NCBI GenBank assembly: GCA_017547165.1
Contig: JAFYQK010000011.1
Span: 1 to 64,000, forward strand
Direction of reading: 5' to 3'
DNA: 64,000 nucleotides
From: Bacteroidaceae bacterium
Lineage (GTDB): Bacteria; Bacteroidota; Bacteroidia; Bacteroidales; Bacteroidaceae
The notes under the pieces are model-generated. The model saw nothing but the letters and a program-made list of their open reading frames with translations. It was not told where the DNA came from and searched no databases. Every line of letters starts with the position of its first letter. Positions within the stretch are counted from its first letter, which is position 1. A program made the position numbers and the translations under genes. Shown piece by piece: positions 1 to 7,384 of the stretch.

Positions 1-111
1 AACCTTCTTAGGAAAAGAGTCAACCTCTCCAGTGAAAGTAGTAAACTGTACTCAGACGAAACAGTCAACCAAATCCGTATGGATAAGCAAGTGTTAAAAA
101 ACAGGGCCTAA
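1..111 (+). CDS. Possible C-terminal end of an unidentified gene (cut by window edge)
   Basis: The frame that begins at base 1 stays open for 36 codons and ends at TAA 109-111. The peptide is rich in Lys, Arg and Ser and contains one internal Met. No family is recognised. It may be the tail of a gene that starts left of the window, or chance. The nearby words AAAAGAGTCAACC (about 14-27 and 111-124) suggest local duplication rather than a coding signal, so confidence is low. Confidence 0.25.
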   Translation, partial: NLLRKRVNLSSESSKLYSDETVNQIRMDKQVLKNRA

Positions 112-142
112 AAAGAGTCAACCATTTTCAGGAAAAGACACC

Positions 143-304
143 TTTACCCATTGGGGGGGGCGTTTATGAAGCGTTTATTTAACTTGCAGTAGGGGTATAG
201 GTGTAGGGGGTGTATTATATCCTTATATATATATATAATATAAAAATAAAGGTATGCCCCTATGAGGGGGGACAAGAAGTTAGATAAACGCTTTATAAAC
301 GCTT
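143..304. repeat. Fold-back (MITE-like) element, copy 1
   Basis: A ~160-bp segment with near-perfect terminal inverted repeats: 161-185 and the reverse complement of 277-302 agree over about 25 bp with two mismatches (core CGTTTAT-R-AAGCGTTTAT-Y-TAACTT). The middle is AT-rich (ATATAT run about 224-240). A second copy lies at 49002-49157 in the opposite orientation, about 95% identical; it differs mainly in the length of the AT and G runs. No transposase is nearby. A non-autonomous mobile or structured intergenic element is the simplest reading. A weak 56-codon frame starts inside it (262) and runs to TGA at 430-432; it is not conserved beyond copy 2 and is probably not a gene. Confidence 0.75.
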
Positions 305-431
305 TGGAGGTGTGTTTGCTGGGAGGTCGGCAAATTTGTGACACGGCCAAAGTCTGTTATGAAAAACATTTAATCATGTGTCGCAAAATACGGCAGGTGC
401 AGGTGATAGAGGAGTATTTGGGAGAACCTTG

Positions 432-477
432 AATAAAAAAGCAATCCGCAACACCTCGCTGATGGGGTGCTGCGGAT
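432..477 (-). terminator. Rho-independent terminator after the 510-1088 gene
   Basis: On the minus strand an inverted repeat (ATCCGCAGCACC... pairing with GGTGTTGCGGAT, arms 444-455 and 464-477) is followed by TTGCTTTTTTATT. It lies just downstream of the minus-strand gene ending at 510. A related hairpin occurs at 2159-2195 after licD. Confidence 0.7.
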
Positions 478-509
478 ATGTTGTGTGCATAAAAATGTTT
501 TTTGTATTG

Positions 510-1088
510 TTACAAATCATCTAATGCGTCTGCCTTTTCTTCTCTTTCGTTAGTTAAATTTCCGAGACTATCAGTATACATTATATTTATGCGTTTATTC
601 AATATTGCAAGTCTTATCTCGCCATGGGGAACATCATAGATGGAATAATAAAAGCATTTACTATTTTTGGTCGCTTGTAACTCATACCCATCACCTTCAT
701 AATAGGGACTTACAAAAGTTTCAGAAGACCTTGGAGTAACTTGGTACTTTTGTGTAAGTAGTTTCTTTAAATTTAGATAATCTGATTTTAGGGTAGACCA
801 TGAATTGGCTTCATCATAAGAAACCATAACTGCATAAACTTGTTTGCTTTGTGGAGTAGCAGAAATAAGTATTGAGCAATCAGAATTAGCAAAATTACCT
901 GTCATTATAGCATAGTCATCCGACTGTGAAGATAACTTGTAGCCTTCTGACTTTAATTGTTCAACAACATTCTCAATTCTGCCAGTAATTGCTATACCTT
1001 TAAATTTCAAATGCGCTTCAGCCTCTTGAGCATAAGTTGACGTAAAGACGAGCGCCAACATGTATAGAAAACCTAAAACTCTTTTCAT
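510..1088 (-). CDS. Small secreted hypothetical protein
   Basis: 192 residues. It opens with a signal peptide (Met-Lys-Arg, hydrophobic segment about 5-19, cleavage probably after the Ala of TYA before QEAEA). The mature part begins with HLKFKGI, a start I associate with small exported Bacteroidales proteins of unknown function; that association is from memory. It is mixed alpha/beta in appearance, with no catalytic motif or membrane span after the signal. The gene follows the DUF4468-like gene by 33 bp on the same strand, so the two are probably cotranscribed, and a terminator hairpin follows at 432-477. The role is unknown; export to the periplasm or surface is the only property the sequence supports. 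Confidence 0.65.
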   Translation of the reverse strand: MKRVLGFLYMLALVFTSTYAQEAEAHLKFKGIAITGRIENVVEQLKSEGYKLSSQSDDYAIMTGNFANSDCSILISATPQSKQVYAVMVSYDEANSWSTLKSDYLNLKKLLTQKYQVTPRSSETFVSPYYEGDGYELQATKNSKCFYYSIYDVPHGEIRLAILNKRINIMYTDSLGNLTNEREEKADALDDL

Positions 1089-1121
1089 ATGATTGCCAAT
1101 TATTAACCTCTTAATAAGCCC

Positions 1122-1709
1122 TTACCAATTGTCGTCATTTGTTGCTTCATTCTTATCGCTGAACAGCAGTTCGTTTATGTGAGAATTGAAAGAATTTTCA
1201 ATATCAATTTTAGCCTTTTCATTTCTTAACTCTTTTTTCTTATATCCCCAAATGGTTTGTGATTTACTTTGAGTCGACGCACTAATCTTTCGACATATTC
1301 CTAACAACTCATGTCCATATTCAGGTTCAAATAGTTTGTGGATTAATGGAGCAAAAACCCTAACTCGATTATCCTTGAATTCAATAATCAATTGATAATG
1401 TGCATTAATACACCTGTTAGCGAAATTCCATTTATAGGTGGTCACCTGCGTTAATATTGCGTTAATTGTGATTTGTTTATTCTCAACTGTACTAATAACA
1501 TCCTTCGGAGATTTGTATAACCTGCCAAGTGATAAAAGTACATCATTATACATATCTTCTGCTTTTTTGTCTGTTTGGATTATGCAGAAATTGCTTTTAT
1601 CTTCCACATTAACAAAACCGTCTGGAGTCAGTTCAAAATACACATCACGCTTTTGTGCATAAGTGATTGTTGACAATAATAACAATAATAAAAGAAAATA
1701 CTTTCTCAT
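1122..1709 (-). CDS. DUF4468-like secreted protein
   Basis: 195 residues with a signal peptide at the N terminus (Leu-rich run 5-16, cleavage near TYAQ). The body about 20-125 (phrases such as KAEDMYNDVLLSLGRLY and INAHYQLIIEFKDNRVRV) resembles DUF4468, an exported Bacteroidales domain with a predicted TBP-like fold and unknown function. The C-terminal third is charged and probably helical. The gene lies 33 bp upstream of the 510-1088 gene on the same strand. Upstream (1739-1990) is a decayed frame on the same strand, which suggests a once longer accessory operon. Confidence 0.65.
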   Translation of the reverse strand: MRKYFLLLLLLLSTITYAQKRDVYFELTPDGFVNVEDKSNFCIIQTDKKAEDMYNDVLLSLGRLYKSPKDVISTVENKQITINAILTQVTTYKWNFANRCINAHYQLIIEFKDNRVRVFAPLIHKLFEPEYGHELLGICRKISASTQSKSQTIWGYKKKELRNEKAKIDIENSFNSHINELLFSDKNEATNDDNW

Positions 1710-1738
1710 AGCGTAAATTTTTTAAATATGTATTCGTT

Positions 1739-1990
1739 TTATTGTTTTAACTCTTCTATCTTAGTTTGTGCATTCTTAAAGGCGGTTACTAATTCTTCTG
1801 TGTCCTTTACAAAAACTGTTCCGTGCCTCTCAAGTGTAAAAAAACATCGTGCCTTACCTTCAATAACATAATAACCTATATCAAAACCATCCTCTGTCCT
1901 AAATTTATTTTCAAGATAGTCTAGATTAGCGCTATAGCGCAGACGTTCTGTGTGCCTATTGTTCTTGTTGTGTTTGAAATTGGCAGTTTC
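1739..1990 (-). pseudogene. Decayed gene remnant without start codon
   Basis: A minus-strand frame is open for 83 codons between two stop codons (in-frame TAA at 1991-1993, stop TAA at 1739-1741) and contains no ATG. The peptide looks like real protein: a stretch reading GFDIGYYVIEGKARCFFTLE, then TVFVKDTEELVTAF and a Lys/Glu-rich end, in the style of the small exported proteins next to it. The 5' end is missing or frameshifted. The stretch 1994-2140 upstream holds only a weak 39-codon frame (2017-2136) behind a TATCTTTG word (2145-2152, minus). I read this as the remains of a third small gene of the accessory operon. Confidence 0.4.
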
Positions 1991-2016
1991 TTAGAGCAAG
2001 TAACAATAGCAAAACG

Positions 2017-2136
2017 CTATTTTCCGATAAGATAGAACAGAGCCGCTGCCCCATTTCTGCAGTCAAAATTAGTAAAAATCCCACACTCCACCAAATAAGG
2101 TGCTACAAATTGCATGTTCGCACTAAAAGATGCCAT
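2017..2136 (-). CDS. Doubtful 39-codon frame in the decayed region
   Basis: The minus-strand ATG at 2136 follows a TATCTTTG word (2145-2152), which matches the Bacteroidetes -7 element, so any transcript would have almost no leader. The peptide (39 aa) is hydrophobic and aromatic and has no recognised family. No TTTG word is found at the expected -33 spacing. It may be a fragment of the same broken gene as 1739-1990. Listed only because nothing else fills the stretch 1994-2145. Confidence 0.2.
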   Translation of the reverse strand: MASFSANMQFVAPYLVECGIFTNFDCRNGAAALFYLIGK

Positions 2137-2146
2137 AGGTATGGCA

Positions 2147-2195
2147 AAGATAACAGAAATCCGCAACACATTGCCATTGATTGGGTGCTGCGGAT
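2147..2195 (-). terminator. Terminator-like hairpin after licD
   Basis: Arms ATCCGCAACAC (2159-2169) and GTGCTGCGGAT (2185-2195) pair; on the minus strand a T-rich run TTTCTGTTATCTTT follows. It is downstream of the minus-strand licD gene and shares its stem with the hairpin at 444-477, so the same terminator sequence has been reused. Confidence 0.5.
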
Positions 2196-2208
2196 TGTGT
2201 ATTCAAAG

Positions 2209-2245
2209 TCGCTAAACGCTAAACGTAATCGTTAAACGCTAACCA
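2209..2245. repeat. Intergenic 7-bp-type repeat (CGCTAAA / CGTTAAA units) after licD
   Basis: Repeated words CGCTAAA, CGTAATC and CGTTAAA follow each other directly after the licD stop codon. This is one of eight places in the window with such low-complexity units (also 4256-4400, 12062-12129, 12538-12590, 26698-26822, 31483-31552, 49355-49452, 55836-55874). Confidence 0.6.
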
Positions 2246-3055
2246 TCACTCGAGGAACTCCAACTTTGCACAATGTGTGATGATGCGTTCCTCGGAGGGC
2301 AGTTGCATATAGTCGCCATACATCAGACGGAGCATATGGTCATAGTCGTGGGGTACGGGGAAGTCTATACCCTCGAACTTGAGCGTAGACAGGGGGAAGA
2401 TGTCATTGGCATAACGGCGGTTGTGAAATGGTATTCCCATACCGCTGGTGATAACATCCGTGCCCGAGAGACGACACAGGATACGCAATATGGGAAAGAC
2501 AAAGCGACGGTTGAAATGGAACCATCGCATCACCTTCCTTATACTCTTGGTATCATCGGTAGAGGTGCGCCATATCTTGTACATGTGGCCTACGGTATTC
2601 TCTCCTAATTTATGCAACCATATGGGTTGTTTCTCCAATGGAAAGATGTCGATGTATATACCATTCTCCTTCCACATGCGGTCGTAATTATTGCCCTCTA
2701 CCAGCAACGAGCGTCGGTCGCGAATCTTGGCATAATAGAAGAAATAGTTAGGATCTGTTTCGTGTGTCTGCAATGCCATAGTAGGTGGCAACTCGCTTGG
2801 CAACACAGCCATCAGGCGGTCATAATCTTCACGCATCATCTCGATGTCCAAATCATCGTCCCATGGTATAAAACCTCCATGACGAGCGGCACCTATCAAT
2901 GTACCACTACTCAGCCAATACTGTATGCCATGTCTCTTGCAAATACTGTCTATCTCCTGAAGTATCTCCAACATTCTCATCTGCTGACGACGCAAGAGAG
3001 ATCCTTCGGGACTATATTTTTCTCTAAGAGACTGGTGTTGCGACTCTGATATCAT
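2246..3055 (-). CDS. LicD family phosphotransferase
   Basis: 269 residues. The family is identified by the signature around 47-73: WLSSGTLIGAARHGGFIPWD followed by DDLDIEM, the Gly/Asp motif of the LicD nucleotidyltransferase-like fold. LicD proteins transfer phosphocholine, or a similar phospho-alcohol, from a CDP-activated donor to surface glycans. The protein is cytoplasmic with no signal peptide. A consensus promoter (3072-3102, minus) supports the start used. A nucleotidyltransferase-aminotransferase fusion 2.4 kb away could provide an activated donor, so a surface-decoration role is likely. The true donor and acceptor cannot be read from sequence. Confidence 0.85.
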   Translation of the reverse strand: MISESQHQSLREKYSPEGSLLRRQQMRMLEILQEIDSICKRHGIQYWLSSGTLIGAARHGGFIPWDDDLDIEMMREDYDRLMAVLPSELPPTMALQTHETDPNYFFYYAKIRDRRSLLVEGNNYDRMWKENGIYIDIFPLEKQPIWLHKLGENTVGHMYKIWRTSTDDTKSIRKVMRWFHFNRRFVFPILRILCRLSGTDVITSGMGIPFHNRRYANDIFPLSTLKFEGIDFPVPHDYDHMLRLMYGDYMQLPSEERIITHCAKLEFLE

Positions 3056-3071
3056 GACATTAAGTTTTTTA

Positions 3072-3102
3072 CAAAATTATGCATAAAACAATGAATGACA
3101 AA
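3072..3102 (-). promoter_or_regulatory. Bacteroidetes-type promoter of licD
   Basis: Minus strand: TTTG (3099-3102), 19-bp spacer, TAATTTTG (3072-3079), an exact match to TTTG-N19-TAnnTTTG. The licD start is at 3055. On the other strand TATTTTTG at 3112-3119 is a likely -7 element for the divergent acyltransferase gene. Confidence 0.75.
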
Positions 3103-3166
3103 ATATTTTAGTATTTTTGTACAAAAGTTCCCTCACCTACAACCCATAAAAGCAGCATTAGGAACT

Positions 3167-4261
3167 ATGGAAAACATGCCTGAAATACAATTACCTCGTA
3201 AAGAACGCATGGAGTGGCTCGATGCCATGCGTGGTTTCACTATGATACTGGTGGTGGCATACCATGTGGCACAGATGGGATTCGACCAGTCCGTCAAACT
3301 CTCCTCGTCGCTCTCCTTCCTCATGCTCTTCCGCATGCCTTTGTTCTTCTTCGTAAGTGGATTCCTGGCCTACAAGGCTTCGCAGAAGTGGGACTTTTCA
3401 TCGCTCACAACCATGCTTGGCAAGAAAATGCGTATACAAATTGTGCCCACCTTGGTATTCTTCCTGTTCTCGTGTGTAGCACTCTATCCCAAGTTCTGGC
3501 CTGCCGTAGAATCTTGCCTGCACTCCCCCACCAAAGGCGGATACTGGTTCACGCTGGTATTGCTGTATATGTTCGTACTATATTATATTTTCTGCTATTT
3601 GGAATCAAAGATAGGCAGAAAGTCGTGGATACCAATCACTCTGTTTTTTATCATATCGCTCGTGCTCTATGAGACTTGCTACCTGCCTAAACATTTCTGG
3701 TGGGCGGATGGTCACCGTTTGAAGAAACCCACAGAATTCTTGGAGTACACCAGCCTCATCCAGCTGATGAAGTTCCTTCCCTTCTTCCTCTTCGGTAATA
3801 TAGTGCGTCGCTATTGGCACAAAGCACAAGAACTGATGGACTCACGCTGGTTCTTCCCCACCATCGTCACCATAGTGGTGTTCTGCACCATGGATATCAT
3901 GAAGTGGCACACCCTGCGCATGGCATGGGCCAACATCCCTTCCACTCTGTCGAAGTTCATCTTGCTGACGATAGTGTTTATGTACTTCCGCCACTATGCT
4001 CCCTACTTCACAAAAATGACATTCATAGGTAGCACATTGCAATACATAGGCCGACGCACACTGGACATCTACCTGATACACTTCCTGTTCCTGCCCAACC
4101 TGCCTGCCGTGGGTGCTTTCTTCAAGCTGAACAAGCACAACTTTGCCATAGACACCACCCTATCGGTCCTCATTGCGCTTATTGTAATTGCCTTCTGCAT
4201 CATCACAAGCAACATACTGCGCATTAGTCCGCTATTCAGGAAGTATTTGTTCGGGAAGTGA
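3167..4261 (+). CDS. Membrane acyltransferase (acyltransferase_3 family)
   Basis: About 364 residues from this start. The N terminus carries the family signature WLDAMRGFTMILVVAYHV (Arg and His in the first membrane helix), followed by about ten hydrophobic segments. Such enzymes O-acetylate or O-acylate exopolysaccharide, O-antigen or peptidoglycan sugars at the inner membrane. An in-frame ATG at 3095 exists, but a TATTTTTG -7 element at 3112-3119 places transcription start after it, so the ATG at 3167 is preferred. The gene is divergent from licD, fitting a surface-modification locus. Its stop codon TGA lies inside a run of GAGCGG repeats. Confidence 0.8.
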   Translation: MENMPEIQLPRKERMEWLDAMRGFTMILVVAYHVAQMGFDQSVKLSSSLSFLMLFRMPLFFFVSGFLAYKASQKWDFSSLTTMLGKKMRIQIVPTLVFFLFSCVALYPKFWPAVESCLHSPTKGGYWFTLVLLYMFVLYYIFCYLESKIGRKSWIPITLFFIISLVLYETCYLPKHFWWADGHRLKKPTEFLEYTSLIQLMKFLPFFLFGNIVRRYWHKAQELMDSRWFFPTIVTIVVFCTMDIMKWHTLRMAWANIPSTLSKFILLTIVFMYFRHYAPYFTKMTFIGSTLQYIGRRTLDIYLIHFLFLPNLPAVGAFFKLNKHNFAIDTTLSVLIALIVIAFCIITSNILRISPLFRKYLFGK

Positions 4262-4400
4262 GCGGGGAGCAATTAACGGGGAGCGGATGAGCGGATGAGC
4301 GGTTATTATCCACCCCCTCCGCGCTTCGCTTTACCCAGCGTCGCAATGGGAATTGCGACCCTCAGAGAGACAGTTTAAAAACGGGGAGCGGATGAGCGTA
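4256..4400. repeat. Intergenic GAGCGG/GGATGAGC repeats
   Basis: GAGCGGG, GAGCGGAT, GAGCGGAT and GAGCGGTT follow each other from the acyltransferase stop codon, and GGGGAGCGGATGAGC recurs at 4383-4398. Between them (4312-4370) lies a CCCCCTCCGC...TTCGCT stretch whose reverse complement resembles 55770-55800 (AGCGAAGCGGAGGGGG). No gene is visible in 4262-4456. Confidence 0.6.
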
Positions 4401-4404
4401 AATC

Positions 4405-4449
4405 CTAGACTTTCCAATACATCTAGATATTCTATACTTTTTAGATAGA
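4405..4449. repeat. 9-bp-period tandem array 1
   Basis: Five units in exact 9-bp register: CTAGACTTT, CCAATACAT, CTAGATATT, CTATACTTT, TTAGATAGA. Most begin YTA. Similar arrays stand at 7330-7374 and 54698-54751. It lies just downstream of the opine-dehydrogenase-like gene. Confidence 0.55.
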
Positions 4450-4456
4450 ACAAACA

Positions 4457-5485
4457 TTATCTTTGCGCGTCTGTGGCTACTTTAGCTATTCCCCACGCAT
4501 ATACCTTATCTATATTAGGTGTATGGATACCATGTTCGTGGGCAAGCTTCCAAATGTAGTGCAGACCATAAGGGAAGTCCTCGGTAAAATAACGGCTCGA
4601 GAAATCTGGAATCCATCCGCCTTCGCATTCTATCATCGGTGAGGTGATACCTTTGAATCCTTGTATTGAGGACAGTTTCCGTGCCAAGGACTCTGCATCA
4701 TGACTCTCGTAATAGTCAAGTATTCTTGGCAGATAGTCTTTGCTTACAGGCAAGACGTCCAACAGACGGAAGAACTCCTCGTCCATGTCTATGAGCAGTT
4801 GTGCCGCTTCCTTTGTCCATTCTTCATAGAATAGTATCATCCGTGGGAATACCCTACCCTCGTTCTCGCCACCAAACATGGTATAAAGGCGTGAAGTGTG
4901 AAGCAGAGGGTTGCTGTTGGTCAGGCTGGCCTCGAGGTAGTTATTCAACATTTTCACAGGTGCATCAAACAGGTACTCTATTCTCTGTCGGAAGCTTTCC
5001 TTGTCATCGCAATGCTCCACTGCTATATTGTGCGAATTCTTGTAGCCCAACAAATTGGCACTCTCACCGTATTTGACAGTTCGAGCAATGAAAGGCACAC
5101 GCTGAAATCCCCATAAGGGCACACTGTTATCAAATATACTCAACGCATCAAAGAAGAAGCCTGTGGATGAAAAGACAGAACCCACATATGTATGCTCGTT
5201 CACATAAGGTTTTATCTTATGCAACTGCTGCTTTATAGCAAAACCAGGCAGGCATAGCAGTACCAAACTACAATCCTTCAAAGCCACTTCGGGCAAGTCT
5301 GTAACTATATTCAACTCACCTTGCAACTCCTTTCCCTGTGGCGTATGTATCTGCAAAGAACCCTTCCACCTGTCAGGTTTCTGCGTGAGGATATTCACCT
5401 GTACATCCTTCTGGGCTGACAAATATCCTGCTATTACATGTCCCAGTGAACCACCGCCACAGATGCAGATTGTTTCCTTCATCAT
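4457..5485 (-). CDS. Opine/octopine dehydrogenase-like NAD(P)-dependent oxidoreductase
   Basis: 342 residues. A Rossmann dinucleotide motif GGGSLG stands at 10-15 just after the first beta strand. The C-terminal half (from about 185) fits the all-helical octopine/nopaline dehydrogenase domain: HTSRLYTMFGG, FYEEWT and a His-rich end. Family members reductively condense an amino acid with a 2-oxo acid, or reduce related substrates. The start codon overlaps the stop of the upstream fusion gene by 4 bp (5482-5485), so the two are translationally coupled and probably act in one pathway. The substrate is unknown. A metallophore or opine-like small molecule, or a modified head group for LicD, are both possible. 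Confidence 0.7.
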   Translation of the reverse strand: MMKETICICGGGSLGHVIAGYLSAQKDVQVNILTQKPDRWKGSLQIHTPQGKELQGELNIVTDLPEVALKDCSLVLLCLPGFAIKQQLHKIKPYVNEHTYVGSVFSSTGFFFDALSIFDNSVPLWGFQRVPFIARTVKYGESANLLGYKNSHNIAVEHCDDKESFRQRIEYLFDAPVKMLNNYLEASLTNSNPLLHTSRLYTMFGGENEGRVFPRMILFYEEWTKEAAQLLIDMDEEFFRLLDVLPVSKDYLPRILDYYESHDAESLARKLSSIQGFKGITSPMIECEGGWIPDFSSRYFTEDFPYGLHYIWKLAHEHGIHTPNIDKVYAWGIAKVATDAQR

Positions 5486-7302
5486 TTGCTCTCCCCTACC
5501 TTGCGAAGTGCCTCTATCAACTTTGTATTGTCCTCATGATTGCGGACAGCGATGCGCATATATTGTTTGTTGTCGAAACCGCCCTTGCCTGAGCAATCGC
5601 GCATGAGGATATTGTGCTCCTTGAGCATGCGCAACACCAGAGAGTTGGCGGTGAATGGTGGCAACACCTCCACAAGGAAGTAGTTGGCCTGTGAGGGTAT
5701 CACACGCAGGAAGCTGATGGTACGCAACTTTGCCTCGAAATCGTTGCGCTCTTCGATGAACTTGTCGCAAGCCTTCTTGTAGTCCTTCTCGTATTTGGTA
5801 TAAATCTGCATGAAGAACTCGCAGAAGGAGTTGAGGTTCCATATGCTCACCATCTTCTTTATCTTGCTGATGATTTCCACATCGGCAGAGCATAGGATGC
5901 CCAAACGGATGCCTGGCACGCCATAACTCTTGCTGATAGACTTCATCACCAGCATGTGGGGGTATGTCTCCAGGATCTTGTCTGACAAAAGGGTGTTATG
6001 CTCCCAACCTTCGCTGAAGTCCACGAAACTCTCGTCCACAATGAGTCTTACACTCTTCTTCTCGCACCATTCGGCAAGCATGCAGATGTCCTCCACGGGA
6101 ATGAAGTTGCCCGAGGGATTGTCGGGATTGATGAGCAGGATATTGTCGGCAGGGTTCTTGCCAAAGAAGTCCATCAGGTCCTGTGCCGTGTAGCGGAACT
6201 CGTTGTTCTGTGGCACAAAGGTAACGAGTGTTTCCTTGTCCCTGCGGTTGGGATATTCCTCGAAGGTGGGACGTGTGATGCCCAGCGTGCCTGGCAGAAG
6301 TTCCATCAAGGCCTTTATCAGTTCGGCTGCGCCGTTGCCTGGCACTATATAGTCTTCCTTCACACCCCAGCACTTGCTTGCCAGAAGGGTGTTCACCTTC
6401 ATGCCCGAAGGATATTCGGCAATGAGTGTACGGAAGTTGGCCTGCATCTCGTCTATAATCTTGGACGAACGGAAGTAAGGGTTCACCAGATAGCAAAAGT
6501 CCAGCATCTTGGGGAAACGCCAATAGCCACCAAACCTGCCGTAGTACTTGCGCATGATGTCTTTCTCCTCGGCAAAGAGAGCCTCGGCTATGTCCAAGTC
6601 CTGCTTGTCGTCTATCTCGTACCACTTCTCGTTTGTAATGGGCAAAGCCTTGAGGTCCTTGCTATTGAGGAAACTGATGATGCGCAGGACATTCTCGTAG
6701 TACTCGTTATTACCCACCGCCTTTGTGTATGCCTCAAGGAAGGGCACGTACTTTGTCTTACTGAACTCCTTGGAGAACTTGTATATGTTGATGGTCTTGT
6801 AGTATTTTCCCACCTCCTCATACTGGAAAGCAGCCTTGGGTACGAAGTTCACGATGTTGTTCTCGTCGTCTATGCAAACCATAGTGCCGTCCATCCATGT
6901 CTCGTACTTAGCCACAAGGGCGAGGTTGGGATAAGGATTATCCAGAATGAGGGAGAACATCTTGTCGTCGAAGATGAGGTCGCTCTCTATCAGCAGTGTG
7001 TCATCTTCCTGCATCTGTTCCTTTGCCAGGGCGAGTGAGTAGATGTTGTTGGTCTTGTCGTAGATGGGGTTGTTGACATACTCTATGCGCATGCCCTGGT
7101 AGTTGTTGCCAAGGTAGTCCATCAGTTTCTGTCCCTCGTAACCAACAACGATTACCACTCTGTTCAGGTTCAGCGTGGACAACTGATTCAACACACGGTC
7201 TATCAGTCTCACACCATTCACCTCCACCATGCACTTGGTGTTCTCTTTGGTAAACTCTCCCAGTCGCTTGCCCATTCCGGCAGCCAATATTATTGCTTGC
7301 AT
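5482..7302 (-). CDS. Fusion: LicC-like nucleotidyltransferase + class I/II PLP aminotransferase
   Basis: 606 residues, two enzymes in one chain. Residues 1 to about 235 form an NTP transferase: IILAAGMGKRLGEFTKENTK is the nucleotide-binding signature, and LLIESDLIFDD has the metal-binding acid. Residues about 245-606 form a fold type I PLP enzyme like HisC or CobD: NPDNPSGNF, the cofactor Asp in VDESF, and SISKSYGVPGIRLG with the Schiff-base Lys. LicC enzymes make CDP-choline. A CobD-like partner could transaminate, or decarboxylate a phospho-amino acid, to make the alcohol that is then activated; this is inference. The gene is coupled by a 4-bp overlap to the dehydrogenase downstream. Treponema PntC is a known cytidylyltransferase-transaminase fusion, but no PEP mutase is seen here. 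Confidence 0.8.
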   Translation of the reverse strand: MQAIILAAGMGKRLGEFTKENTKCMVEVNGVRLIDRVLNQLSTLNLNRVVIVVGYEGQKLMDYLGNNYQGMRIEYVNNPIYDKTNNIYSLALAKEQMQEDDTLLIESDLIFDDKMFSLILDNPYPNLALVAKYETWMDGTMVCIDDENNIVNFVPKAAFQYEEVGKYYKTINIYKFSKEFSKTKYVPFLEAYTKAVGNNEYYENVLRIISFLNSKDLKALPITNEKWYEIDDKQDLDIAEALFAEEKDIMRKYYGRFGGYWRFPKMLDFCYLVNPYFRSSKIIDEMQANFRTLIAEYPSGMKVNTLLASKCWGVKEDYIVPGNGAAELIKALMELLPGTLGITRPTFEEYPNRRDKETLVTFVPQNNEFRYTAQDLMDFFGKNPADNILLINPDNPSGNFIPVEDICMLAEWCEKKSVRLIVDESFVDFSEGWEHNTLLSDKILETYPHMLVMKSISKSYGVPGIRLGILCSADVEIISKIKKMVSIWNLNSFCEFFMQIYTKYEKDYKKACDKFIEERNDFEAKLRTISFLRVIPSQANYFLVEVLPPFTANSLVLRMLKEHNILMRDCSGKGGFDNKQYMRIAVRNHEDNTKLIEALRKVGESK

Positions 7303-7329
7303 GCTATTTTGCTTTTTTATCTCGAGAAT

Positions 7330-7374
7330 CTAGGTTGTCTAGGAAATCTAGTATATTTAGGACCTCTATGGCAT
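7330..7374. repeat. 9-bp-period tandem array 2
   Basis: Units in exact 9-bp register: CTAGGTTGT, CTAGGAAAT, CTAGTATAT, TTAGGACCT, CTATGGCAT. They fill the 82-bp gap between mnmA and the fusion gene. Each unit starts YTA, as in arrays at 4405 and 54698. Confidence 0.6.
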
Positions 7375-7384
7375 CCCTTCACCG

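Noticed and set aside
1..135. Repeated AAAAGAGTCAACC words as a possible CRISPR edge
   Set aside because: The spacing is irregular, copies are short and imperfect, and no cas gene is present.
262..432. A 56-codon frame beginning in fold-back copy 1
   Set aside because: The part inside the element is not continued in copy 2 and the rest has no known family; probably chance.
5998..7038. Long + strand frame opposite the fusion gene
   Set aside because: The minus-strand protein carries both enzyme signatures; the + frame is a shadow.
5482..7302. PntC-type phosphonate pathway
   Set aside because: The PLP domain looks like class I/II (HisC/CobD), not the class V transaminase expected for aminoethylphosphonate, and no PEP mutase is in the window. 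Kept only as a comparison.
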